Assembly (NCBI GenBank): GCA_049976445.1
Contig: JBMFIF010000027.1
Location: 1 to 20,661, forward strand
Origin: JAVZOV01 sp049976445
GTDB lineage: Archaea; Thermoproteota; Thermoprotei; Gearchaeales; WAQG01
Length of the DNA stretch: 20,661 bases
Direction: 5' to 3'
Under the pieces are notes generated by a model. That model saw nothing but the letters and a program-made list of their open reading frames with translations, did no database searches and was not told the DNA's origin. Below, one piece after another: positions 1 through 6,425 of this stretch. The translations under genes were made by a program, and so were the position numbers. Every line of letters starts with the position of its first letter. Positions within the stretch are counted from its first letter, which is position 1.

Positions 1-85
1 TTTGGGGGGTAGGAGTGTTTTAATGATGTTCCACTCAACGTTGCTAAGCTCACGGAATTCCATAGATAAAGGATAGAGAGTAAGG

Positions 86-97
86 CTTAAATATTTT
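86..97 (+). promoter_or_regulatory. TATA-like box of the TackOD1-like gene
   Basis: A CTTAAATATTTT tract ends about 30 bp before the ATG at 127, so the transcript would have a leader of only a few bases. The 1-126 stretch otherwise shows no gene. Short open frames enter from the left edge on the plus strand and stop by base 23 or later, but none can be assigned. Confidence 0.5.
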
Positions 98-126
98 GAA
101 ACCATCTCATAATATAGATTAAAAGT

Positions 127-1101
127 ATGGAAGAGGTTCATATTAGATTAAGTCGTCAGGCTATGGATCTTTTGGAGTATGTCCTATTTTCAAATATTGA
201 GAGTATTGAGCCGCGTGTTAGCCTTTCTGGTGTTAGTTATTCTGTTTTGGGTTCTATGAGGATTGATGAGTCTGTGTTTAATGAGCTTACTGTTCTCAAT
301 ATTTTTGAGCCTGTTGTTGTTGATAGGTTTATTAAGTGTCCTAAGTGTGGAAGTAATAATGTTCGTGTAAGGTTAAAGTGTCCTAAGTGTGGTTCGCATG
401 ATCTTCAGAGGAAGTTGGTGTTGCAGCATAGGATTTGTGGTTTTACGGATGTTGAGGGTTCTTTCAGGATTGTTGATAGGAAGAGGGAGGCTATATATGA
501 GTGTCCAAAGTGTAAGGGATTGTTTTCTTTGAGTGGTAGTGATCATAAAGAGTTGGGTAGGTTGTATGAGTGTCAAAGTTGTTCATACAGGACTAATAGT
601 CCTAATGTGGCATTAAAGTGTCAGGTGTGTGATAATGAGTTTTCGATAACTGATGCGCAGTATGCTCCTGTTTTTGCTTATAAGATTAATTATAATGTTT
701 TGATGAATGATAGTTCGATAAAAAGTCTTATATTGAAAGATCTTATAAAGCCCGTAGCTGATAAGTTTGGTATTAATTTGATAGAGAATTACGAGAGTGT
801 GGGTTTTTCAGGTATTACGCAAAGGTTTGAGTTAGTGTTAGAAAAGGATTCAAACTATGTGGCTGTAATGTTTATGTTTAGTGAAAATGAGAATGATGTG
901 ATGAGTTTTCTTATAAAGGCTACGGATTGTAGGATAAGAAGTATTATTTTAGCGAATAGGGCTAGGAAAATTTCTGATTATGTTAAGAATATAAGTAAGT
1001 TTTATAACTCTCAGTTTATTGTAGGTGATTCTAAGGAGGAATTGCGTGAAAAGTTAGAAGATAGCTTAAAAAATATCATTCAAAAGGTTCCTAATCCATG
1101 A
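127..1101 (+). CDS. TackOD1-like zinc-ribbon protein with C-terminal alpha/beta domain
   Basis: The 324-residue protein is dominated by Cys pairs: C71/C74, C85/C88, H101-C104, C126/C129, C149/C152 and C165/C168. The order HRICG, then an ECPKC knuckle, then a GSDH turn, then two more CxxC knuckles, resembles the TackOD1 output domain described in TACK archaea, where it is linked to signalling proteins. Residues 1-70 show no receiver domain. Residues 200-324 form a separate predicted alpha/beta unit with a GFSG segment followed by QRFEL and hydrophobic strands, which could be a restriction-endonuclease-like fold. That is inference, because I see no clear PD-(D/E)xK triad. The coding strand is markedly T/G-rich. 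The protein is probably cytosolic, since no membrane segment is seen. Its function is unknown. The zinc-ribbon nature is sure, the TackOD1 call moderately so. Confidence 0.65.
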   Translation: MEEVHIRLSRQAMDLLEYVLFSNIESIEPRVSLSGVSYSVLGSMRIDESVFNELTVLNIFEPVVVDRFIKCPKCGSNNVRVRLKCPKCGSHDLQRKLVLQHRICGFTDVEGSFRIVDRKREAIYECPKCKGLFSLSGSDHKELGRLYECQSCSYRTNSPNVALKCQVCDNEFSITDAQYAPVFAYKINYNVLMNDSSIKSLILKDLIKPVADKFGINLIENYESVGFSGITQRFELVLEKDSNYVAVMFMFSENENDVMSFLIKATDCRIRSIILANRARKISDYVKNISKFYNSQFIVGDSKEELREKLEDSLKNIIQKVPNP

Positions 1102-1160
1102 TTTTTATGAAGTATTTGTTCATGTTAATGTGATGAAATGTAAATTATCTGCCTTAATAA

Positions 1161-1262
1161 TCAAAAAGGGTAGTCTTTGCATGTCATGTTAAAGTTTAAG
1201 TGTTACTTTATAAATGATGTGAGAAGATTTTATCATGACAAGCTGAGACTACCTCAAAAAGG
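1161..1262. mobile_element. 85-bp MITE-like inverted-repeat insertion with 8-9 bp direct repeats
   Basis: Bases 1169-1193 and the reverse complement of 1229-1253 match at 21 of 25 positions, and the outermost 8 bp (GGTAGTCT / AGACTACC) are perfect. The unit is flanked by identical TCAAAAAGG copies at 1161-1169 and 1254-1262, the pattern left by a target-site duplication. There is no room for a transposase, so it would be non-autonomous, or the arms could form a hairpin in RNA. It lies in the 223-bp gap between the first gene and the next candidate ORF. The family is not identified. Confidence 0.55.
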
Positions 1263-1324
1263 ATACTTTGAACTAAAGTCTTGATTAGATTCAACTTAAA
1301 TATCTTTAAAATTCTTTTTGTTGT

Positions 1325-1543
1325 ATGGAAAAGGACAAAGAAGTAGTTATAGAAATAGGTTTAAAGAAATTTTCTATTTCCTCTACTTGTGTTCTTAGTT
1401 GTTTTTTAATTCTTCACGCTCAGGCTTACTTTAAGCAAGGTTGCCCAGATAAGCCATTAACTATAATATCACTATTACATACTAAGTGGACAGTCTCGTT
1501 ATTTGTATGGCTCTACGATTTCTATGAGTGTTCGTCTTGTTGA
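1325..1543 (+). CDS. doubtful small hypothetical protein
   Basis: This 72-residue ORF (five Cys, a hydrophobic stretch near residues 22-32) has no recognisable domain. Its support is positional. A CTTAAATAT box at 1295-1303 lies 22 bp before the ATG, as in the leaderless genes here. Against it, the last 45 bp run antisense over the 3' end of the methylmalonyl-CoA epimerase gene, and the sequence has no family look. It could be a real orphan protein, a decayed gene, or chance. I do not assign a function. Confidence 0.25.
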   Translation: MEKDKEVVIEIGLKKFSISSTCVLSCFLILHAQAYFKQGCPDKPLTIISLLHTKWTVSLFVWLYDFYECSSC

Positions 1544-1903
1544 TGATGGATGGATGAAGGTTATAAGACCTTCGGCACCTTTTTGTGGTTTTTCGTTTAT
1601 TAATTTTAATCCTTTTTCTTTTATTTTTGGTATGAATGATTCTATATTGTCGACTGTTAGTGCTATGTGGTGTATGCCTTCTCCTTTTTCTTTGATGAAC
1701 TTACCTACTGGAGTGTTCTCATCAAGGGGTTCAAGGAGTTCAATCAATGTTGAGCCGGTTTCGAGCATGGCTATTTTTACGCCTTGTTCTTTTATTTCTA
1801 AGATGTTTTTTATTTTAAGGCCAAGAATTTCATTGTAGATTTTTAATGCATCATTGAGGTTTGAAACTGCGATTGCTATATGATTTACGCCTTTTATTGA
1901 CAT
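1499..1903 (-). CDS. mce: methylmalonyl-CoA epimerase (VOC fold)
   Basis: This 134-residue protein has two glyoxalase/VOC modules. It would interconvert (2R)- and (2S)-methylmalonyl-CoA in the cytosol, linking propionyl-CoA carboxylation to methylmalonyl-CoA mutase. The first module opens with GVNHIAIAV (H8) and holds E55 in LIELLEP. The second opens with GIHHIAL (H79) and ends with LIEIVEP (E128). These match the metal-binding His/Glu set of the family, and the HPSSTRRTLIE stretch fits as well. Length is normal. No mutase or carboxylase gene lies in the window, so the substrate is inferred from family resemblance. Another VOC activity such as lactoylglutathione lyase is less likely. An A/T-rich TATA-like tract lies at about 1925-1940. 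Confidence 0.85.
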   Translation of the reverse strand: MSIKGVNHIAIAVSNLNDALKIYNEILGLKIKNILEIKEQGVKIAMLETGSTLIELLEPLDENTPVGKFIKEKGEGIHHIALTVDNIESFIPKIKEKGLKLINEKPQKGAEGLITFIHPSSTRRTLIEIVEPYK

Positions 1904-2116
1904 AGTTCTATAATTTCTTTATTTCCATATATTTTTTTATTGAGTGTGTTGGATGAGGAGCGCAGGTTTTGATGTTGAGTTTTAAGTGTTTTTTATGTTT
2001 TGGTAATGGAATTGTGTTAGGATTTATGTTCTCAAGCATTATTTAAGCTAGAATTTTCTTATCAGCAATAAATATTTCCTAACAAGATGACAGTATCTAT
2101 GTTTTGTGATAAAAGA
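1904..2116. other. 213-bp gap between the epimerase gene and tRNA-Asn
   Basis: No supported gene is present. The plus strand is very T/G-rich: bases 1921-1980 contain 27 T, 12 A, 17 G and 4 C. A minus-strand open frame of 48 codons (1893-2039) exists but looks like a composition artefact. Toward 1925-1940 the gap probably holds the epimerase promoter. Confidence 0.5.
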
Positions 2117-2190
2117 CGCCGAGGGTGGGAGTTGAACCCACGACCACCCGGTTAACAGCCGGGTGCTCTACCTAGCTGAGCTACCTCGGC
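2117..2190 (-). tRNA. tRNA-Asn(GTT)
   Basis: Read on the minus strand, a complete cloverleaf is visible. The 7-bp acceptor stem is GCCGAGG / CCTCGGC, the D arm contains GCTCAGC...GAGC, the anticodon stem is CCCGG / CCGGG around loop CTGTTAA (anticodon GTT), and the T arm is TGGGTTCAACTCCCA. The base after the acceptor stem, the discriminator, is G as usual for Asn. CCA is not encoded and an oligo-T follows. No intron is seen. Confidence 0.97.
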
Positions 2191-2218
2191 TTTCACCACA
2201 CTTATCATATACGTAGGG

Positions 2219-2228
2219 ATTTTTAAAG
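2219..2228 (-). promoter_or_regulatory. TATA-like box of tRNA-Asn
   Basis: CTTTAAAAAT on the minus strand ends 29 bp before the first tRNA base, the standard archaeal spacing for a transcript starting near the mature 5' end. Confidence 0.5.
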
Positions 2229-2280
2229 ATTCTGATGTTAGTGTTCATGGTTTTTAAATGTGTTACTCTTTAAGATGGGT

Positions 2281-2667
2281 TTAGAGGTGTATTGGTTTTC
2301 CTTCTTTTAGTACTTTTTCGGGTATTTTTTCTGTCCATTTTTTAAGAAAATCTAGGTCTTCTTTTCCGTTTCTTAGTGGGTCGGGTAACATTATTGGTAT
2401 TTCTTCGGTTATTGGATACCAGCGTCCGCATTGATTACAGATTAGGATTCCTTCAGCAATTTCGTGTGTCACACATTCTTTACAGTTGAGCTGGTCTATT
2501 TTTAATTCGGATATTTTCGCTTTATTGAGACCGCAATAATCTTTACAGTATGGTATTTTGTTTGGTAAGTTTTCGTAGTTATAACGGTTTTCTGTGAAGG
2601 GTATTAATTCTAGTGGCCAGTGTTTGCATATGGGGCATGCGAGTAGATCCATGAGTCTGTATTTCAT
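2281..2667 (-). CDS. trm112: Trm112-family methyltransferase activator (crenarchaeal type)
   Basis: Trm112 is a small zinc protein that binds and stabilises SAM-dependent methyltransferases acting on tRNA, rRNA and release factor. From the ATG at 2667 the protein is 128 residues. It opens with the family hallmark MKYRLMDLLACPIC (C11, C14) and closes the zinc site with CNQC (C77, C80) before GRWYPITEEIPIMLPD. Between them lies a 60-residue insert with another CxxxC/CxxC set (C41, C45, C62, C65), probably a second zinc knuckle. Bacterial homologues of about 60 residues lack it. I chose 2667 because the family begins here and GTGAGG lies 7-8 bp upstream. An in-frame ATG at 2700 would add 11 residues and suits a leaderless start from the TATA-like AAATATTTAA near 2724-2735. 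The partner methyltransferase is not in the window. Confidence 0.82.
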   Translation of the reverse strand: MKYRLMDLLACPICKHWPLELIPFTENRYNYENLPNKIPYCKDYCGLNKAKISELKIDQLNCKECVTHEIAEGILICNQCGRWYPITEEIPIMLPDPLRNGKEDLDFLKKWTEKIPEKVLKEGKPIHL

Positions 2668-2767
2668 GATATCCTCACTAAGAATTTGTTTCAGAAGCAT
2701 ATAACTTTAGCTACACGGTGATTAAATATTTTTTTATTTTTTCTATGAATTGTTTAAGGTTTGAACC

Positions 2768-2779
2768 AAAAAGTATTTA
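2768..2779 (+). promoter_or_regulatory. BRE/TATA-like element of the aIF1 operon
   Basis: AAAAAGTATTTA ends 22 bp before the ATG at 2801 and 28 bp before the in-frame ATG at 2807. The same 12-mer occurs at 9559-9570 before the ribbon-helix-helix-like gene, which supports it as a promoter motif of this genome. Confidence 0.55.
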
Positions 2780-2800
2780 CGTAACTACTTACATGTAAAT

Positions 2801-3133
2801 ATGAACATGGTGAAGGATCAGTTAAATGAGGATAGTACGGATCTTAATTTAGACCTGAGCTTAGATGTTGAGTCTGTAGTAAAAATCTTAGAGAAGGAGG
2901 AGAAGCGTATTAAAGTACGTTTGGAGAAGCGTCGTTGGGGAAGAGAAGTTACAATAATAGAGGGATTAGAGAATTCAGAACTGGAACGAACTGCAAAGCT
3001 TTTAAAAAATAAATTGGCATGCGGTGGCACTTATAAAGATGGACGTATTGAGCTGCAAGGTGATCATAGAAGCAGAGTGGAGGAGATTTTAGTAAGCATG
3101 GGGTATCCAAAAGAGAATATAGTAGTGGAGTAA
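2801..3133 (+). CDS. translation initiation factor aIF1 (SUI1 family)
   Basis: aIF1 binds the small ribosomal subunit near the P site and monitors start-codon pairing. The 110-residue protein has an acidic, Leu/Asp-rich N-terminal extension (residues 1-30). The SUI1 fold follows, with the basic RRWGREVTIIEG segment (44-55), KLACGGTYKDGRIELQGDH (71-89) and the closing SMGYPKENIVVE. These are the conserved core of the archaeal family. Start: ATG 2801. ATG 2807 is also in frame and suits the promoter spacing slightly better. The zinc-ribbon gene follows after 5 bp and is surely co-transcribed. Confidence 0.95.
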   Translation: MNMVKDQLNEDSTDLNLDLSLDVESVVKILEKEEKRIKVRLEKRRWGREVTIIEGLENSELERTAKLLKNKLACGGTYKDGRIELQGDHRSRVEEILVSMGYPKENIVVE

Positions 3134-3138
3134 TTAAG

Positions 3139-3345
3139 ATGCTGAATAACTTAAGAGAAGTATTAAAGCGTGTAAAACATAACAGTAAGCGAGGAAAATA
3201 TCTGTGCCCTATTTGTGGTAGTTCTTCCATAAAAATCGAACATAATTTTGGATGGCTTTATCCTTCACGATATGTTTGCACAAAATGCGGCTATAGAGGT
3301 TATCTAATCTTAGAGACTGACCAGGAACAACAAAACCCAGAATAA
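3139..3345 (+). CDS. small zinc-ribbon protein co-transcribed with aIF1
   Basis: This 68-residue protein has a basic N-terminal helix (residues 1-20, many K/R) followed by one zinc ribbon with knuckles CPIC (23-26) and CTKC (47-50). The loop between them is aromatic (FGWLYPSRY). The tail is short and Gln/Glu-rich. The 5-bp gap to the aIF1 stop and the lack of a promoter place it in the aIF1 operon. Its small size, basic face and neighbour suggest a ribosome- or RNA-associated role, but that is inference. The family is not one I can name. Confidence 0.7.
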   Translation: MLNNLREVLKRVKHNSKRGKYLCPICGSSSIKIEHNFGWLYPSRYVCTKCGYRGYLILETDQEQQNPE

Positions 3346-3483
3346 ACTAAGAATACAAGCATACCATCAAACATACTCTTAACTAATTTAATATATGTTG
3401 TTTGTGAATAAGGTATTTATGTCTTCATATTCTGATGAAGAAAGCGATGAAAATAGGGCACTTATATAGCTTTTTTGATCTAT
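3346..3483. other. spacer with a promoter-like box and a 16-codon leaderless ORF
   Basis: A TTTAATATATG tract near 3387-3397 sits about 25 bp before ATG 3419, which opens a 16-codon frame (MSSYSDEESDENRALI) ending at TAG 3467-3469. The inverted-repeat element at 3484 begins 14 bp further on. It could be the 5' remnant of a gene broken by insertion, or chance. No protein family is recognisable. Confidence 0.25.
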
Positions 3484-3686
3484 CTGCTTTGTTGCATAAT
3501 TCTGATGTGGTTTTGATGTGCTTTTGATGTTAAGAATTCTTATGAGTTGAGAATTTGATGATGTTCTCTCACAATTTTAAAACACTCCTAACTAGCATAC
3601 ATCAAAACACATCAGTAAGTATTATGAGATTGGAGGAAACTGCGAAACGCTTCACAAAACCACGCACAAATTATGCAACAAAGCAG
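3484..3686. mobile_element. 203-bp MITE-like element with perfect 18-bp terminal inverted repeats
   Basis: CTGCTTTGTTGCATAATT at 3484-3501 recurs as its exact reverse complement at 3669-3686. Inside, 3502-3521 and 3595-3615 form a second inverted repeat (CTGATGTGGTTTTGATGTGC and the near-complement), and TGATGT is repeated three times with an 11-bp period (3503, 3514, 3525). Flanks TCTAT (3479-3483) and TTTAT (3687-3691) match at 4 of 5 bases, a weak target-duplication candidate. No transposase ORF fits, so the element is non-autonomous. The end sequence recalls GCTTTGTTGCA-type IS termini from memory, unverified. Confidence 0.6.
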
Positions 3687-3687
3687 T

Positions 3688-4230
3688 TTATTCAGTTTTG
3701 GTTTTCTTTGAGAGGTAATAGAGTGTATACAATGCTACAACGAATATGGCCGAGAATAATTTGGTGGCGAAGACTAAATTCCATGGTAGGTGGGGGTCTG
3801 GGTATCCTATTATGGCTTGATCGATGTTTATATTACCTTTAAACATTTGTGTAACAACTATTGCGTTCCATACCATGAAGTTGTAGAGTAGTTCATATCC
3901 GCTAATGTATGCTATTCCAAGTGCTATGATTGATAGGAGTGCTTTGATTTCTTTATCTAGGGAAATAATTTTTTTATGAATGAGATGCATCGTGCTGTAC
4001 CAAAAAACGACTAGAGAGACGGCGAAGTATGTTACGGGTTTTGCAAAATATTTATAAGGAAATTCTATAGAGACCATTGCGGCACCGATTACAAAGCTAC
4101 CGGTAGTTATGTATTCTAAGAACATTTCATAAATTCCATAACCAAAGGAAAGAGCCATAACTATGCCGCTAATTAGGGCAACGATTTTGTAAACAAGTAT
4201 TTCTTTAGAGTCATCAGTATTTTGATTCAT
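3688..4230 (-). CDS. multi-pass membrane protein of unknown function
   Basis: From ATG 4230 the protein is about 180 residues, with a short polar N terminus and four hydrophobic segments (about 15-35, 67-82, 97-116 and 155-173). A conserved-looking loop with GYPDPHLPWN lies before the last helix. It belongs to no family I recognise. The loop His and Pro residues could face the outside, but topology was not computed. A GTG at 4239 in the same frame is an alternative start, and a TATA-like AAAAATTTTTATTC lies at about 4259-4272. The stop codon at 3688-3690 is one base from the end of the inverted-repeat element, so the native C terminus may have been altered by that insertion. Confidence 0.7.
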   Translation of the reverse strand: MNQNTDDSKEILVYKIVALISGIVMALSFGYGIYEMFLEYITTGSFVIGAAMVSIEFPYKYFAKPVTYFAVSLVVFWYSTMHLIHKKIISLDKEIKALLSIIALGIAYISGYELLYNFMVWNAIVVTQMFKGNINIDQAIIGYPDPHLPWNLVFATKLFSAIFVVALYTLYYLSKKTKTE

Positions 4231-4266
4231 AATCTCCACAGTACCTTATTACATTCAAAGAATAAA

Positions 4267-4339
4267 AATTTTTAGTTGTGATAAGATCGTTTTGTTAAGC
4301 TTTTCTGCTTCATGCAAATGCTATAATGAACTAAAAATT
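4267..4339. repeat. 11-bp inverted repeat in the membrane-protein/AlaX intergenic region
   Basis: AATTTTTAGTT (4267-4277) and its perfect complement AACTAAAAATT (4329-4339) frame a 51-bp interval between divergent genes. It overlaps the presumed minus-strand promoter. It is A/T-rich, so chance is possible, and no direct repeats flank it. Confidence 0.3.
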
Positions 4340-4425
4340 ATTTGCGCTTTATATGTATTAAGATCATTTAAATGTTTTCCTTAGTTTGAGGAAAAATTTA
4401 TTTGCTGTTGTTTTTTATTAATGTT

Positions 4426-4884
4426 ATGAGTGTTATGGTTGATGATAGTGTTCGTACTCATACTGCGCTTCATGTGTTGAAGGGGGCTGTGCAAGTGGTT
4501 TTAGGGGCAAAGTGGACTGCTAGTGTGTATGTTGAGGGGAAGCATGGTAGATTAACTGTACAGTTTGATAGGAAACCTACTGATGAGGAAGTTTCTAGGA
4601 TTGAGGAATTAACTAATAAGAAAATTTTAGAGAATCAGCCTGTTGAAGAGCTTGAAATGGATCGTTCTGAAGCTGAACGTGTTTGGGGTGACAGAATATA
4701 TGATTTGTTCCCATTGCCTCCTGGTATTACTCGTGTTAAGATACTTCATATAAAAGATTGGAATGTTAATGCTTGTAAATCTAATCATTGTAAGACGACT
4801 GGTGAGATTGGAGGTATTAAGATAGAGAAGGTTAGGTTTAGGCCTGCGAAGCGATTGCTTGAGATTTCTTTTAATGTAATATAG
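4426..4884 (+). CDS. alaX: AlaX-type alanyl-tRNA editing hydrolase
   Basis: AlaX proteins are free-standing relatives of the AlaRS editing domain that hydrolyse Ser-tRNA(Ala) or Gly-tRNA(Ala). The 152-residue protein carries both zinc motifs: HTALH at residues 12-16, and CKSNH at 117-121 followed by KTTGEIGG, the signature of the family. It is of the short class, with no N-terminal AlaRS-like extension. The start is ATG 4426. An upstream in-frame TTG at 4402 would overlap the TATA-like AAAAATTTAT (4392-4401), which is well placed for a leaderless start at 4426. The coding strand is strongly T/G-rich. The gene is monocistronic, with the convergent IMPDH stop 2 bp past its own. Confidence 0.88.
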   Translation: MSVMVDDSVRTHTALHVLKGAVQVVLGAKWTASVYVEGKHGRLTVQFDRKPTDEEVSRIEELTNKKILENQPVEELEMDRSEAERVWGDRIYDLFPLPPGITRVKILHIKDWNVNACKSNHCKTTGEIGGIKIEKVRFRPAKRLLEISFNVI

Positions 4885-4886
4885 TT

Positions 4887-6320
4887 TTAAGTTTTAATTG
4901 TATCATTATATGTTTTTGAGTATATGTGTGGTGATGCCCATGCTATTTGGGCTTTTTCGAACATTTCTTTTATGTTTGAGGCTCCTGCATATCCCATAGC
5001 TGCTTTTAGGCCTGCGATTAGTTCTTCTATTACTGTTGATGCTTCTCCTTTGTATGGTATCCATGTTTCTATACCTTCTGGAATGTCTTTGGATGGGTGT
5101 GAGTATCTGTCCAATGCGAAACGTTTTTGGCGTGCGCTGGTGCTTCCCATTCCTCTATGGAGCTTATAATAGCGGTTTCCAATCATTGTTATTGGTCCTG
5201 GACTTTCTTTGCATGCGGCGAAGACGTAGCCCATCATAGCTGTTGATGCTCCTAGTGCCAAGACTAGAGCAATATCACCTGCTCCTCTTATTCCTCCATC
5301 TGCTATTATTGGTATGTTAAGACCTAATTCTTCTAATGCTTCTTTGGCTTGTGCTACTGCGAATGGTGTTGGTGCTCCTGTTCTAGTTATTTGGGTGGTT
5401 GTGCAGACGGATCCGCTTCCCATACCTACTCTTAATCCTGCAACGTTTTCTATCTTAGTTAGAGCGTCAATAACTCCCTCTTTTGTGCCAAGATTTCCGA
5501 TTATAATGTCAATGTTTACTTCTTTTGTTAGTTTCTTTGTTGCTTGTATTACGTTTTCGTTGTGAAAGTGTGCAACATCTATTACAAGTGCGTCTGCATA
5601 TTTTTCTAATTCTTTAGCTCTTTTTATGTCATATGGTGAGATTGCTGCTGCTACCATCAGTCTTCCGTCTTTGTCTCTTATTGCATTTGGATATTTGTCT
5701 CTCAGTACTACGTCTTTGTACGTTATTAATCCAGTTAGTTTTCCGTCTTTATCGATGAGAGGTAGTTTCTCTATTTTATGTTTTTTCATTAATTTGATAG
5801 CGTCTTCTGGTGTTATTCCTTCATGGGCTACTATGACGTCTTTTGTCATGACGTTGTTTACTGGTATATTTGGGTCAGCGAATCTTACGTCTCTGCTTGT
5901 TATTATTCCTATAAGAATTCCGTTATCATTAACGACTGGTAAACCAGAGATATTGTGTTGTTTCATGTAGTTTGCTGCTTCGCCGGTAGTTAAATTTGGT
6001 TTTATAGTTATTACGTCTCTTATTATGAATGATTCGCTTCGTTTTACTTTTTTAACCATTTCTACTTGTTCTTCGATTGTGCAGTTTCTGTGTATGACTC
6101 CTATTCCTCCGTATCTGGCTAATGCGATTGCCATTTCACTTTCTGTGACTGTATCCATAGGTGCTGATATGAACGGTATGTTGAGTTTTATATGGGTAGT
6201 GAAGTGTGTTTTTAAATCGATTTGTGATGGTTCTACTTTAGAGTATCCTGGTAGTATTATTAGGTCGTCGAATGTGAAGACTGCTAATCCTTTAATTAGT
6301 TTTTCAGTTATCTTAACCAT
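4887..6320 (-). CDS. guaB: inosine-5'-monophosphate dehydrogenase
   Basis: IMPDH oxidises IMP to XMP with NAD+, the committed step of GMP synthesis. The 477-residue protein has a TIM-barrel catalytic domain interrupted by two CBS domains (about 98-150 and 158-212), the usual layout. It carries the catalytic loop GSGSVCTT with C306, the phosphate-binding DGGIR (341-345), the flap DRY (R405-Y406) and PEGIE...PYKG. The CBS pair and the Arg-Tyr flap favour IMPDH over GMP reductase. Deviations: the NAD-side motif reads DVAHFHN (248-254) where IMPDHs usually have G-H/N-S, and the loop after CTT lacks the usual Arg (CTTTQITRTGAPT). Start ATG 6320 lies downstream of a TATA-like ATAAATATTAG at about 6340-6350. 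The gene stands alone and is convergent with alaX. Confidence 0.92.
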   Translation of the reverse strand: MVKITEKLIKGLAVFTFDDLIILPGYSKVEPSQIDLKTHFTTHIKLNIPFISAPMDTVTESEMAIALARYGGIGVIHRNCTIEEQVEMVKKVKRSESFIIRDVITIKPNLTTGEAANYMKQHNISGLPVVNDNGILIGIITSRDVRFADPNIPVNNVMTKDVIVAHEGITPEDAIKLMKKHKIEKLPLIDKDGKLTGLITYKDVVLRDKYPNAIRDKDGRLMVAAAISPYDIKRAKELEKYADALVIDVAHFHNENVIQATKKLTKEVNIDIIIGNLGTKEGVIDALTKIENVAGLRVGMGSGSVCTTTQITRTGAPTPFAVAQAKEALEELGLNIPIIADGGIRGAGDIALVLALGASTAMMGYVFAACKESPGPITMIGNRYYKLHRGMGSTSARQKRFALDRYSHPSKDIPEGIETWIPYKGEASTVIEELIAGLKAAMGYAGASNIKEMFEKAQIAWASPHIYSKTYNDTIKT

Positions 6321-6425
6321 GTTAAATTAAAAAAATACTAATATTTATTTTTTAAGATTTGCTGAAAATCTTTATGCTGTTCTAGAGTGTGAGGTTTTAA
6401 TAAAAATTGATCATGGTTTTTCTTA

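Noticed and set aside
1212..1247. C/D-box sRNA suggested by ATGATGT and CTGA motifs
   Set aside because: Too short, with no internal C'/D' pair, and the interval is explained by the inverted-repeat insertion.
1893..2039. 48-codon minus-strand open frame rich in Lys, His, Pro and Asn between mce and tRNA-Asn
   Set aside because: It overlaps the mce start, its composition mirrors the T/G bias of the opposite strand, and it has no domain or well-placed promoter.
3503..3531. CRISPR-like short repeats (TGATGT every 11 bp)
   Set aside because: Units are far too short with no spacers. They lie within the arm of the inverted-repeat element.
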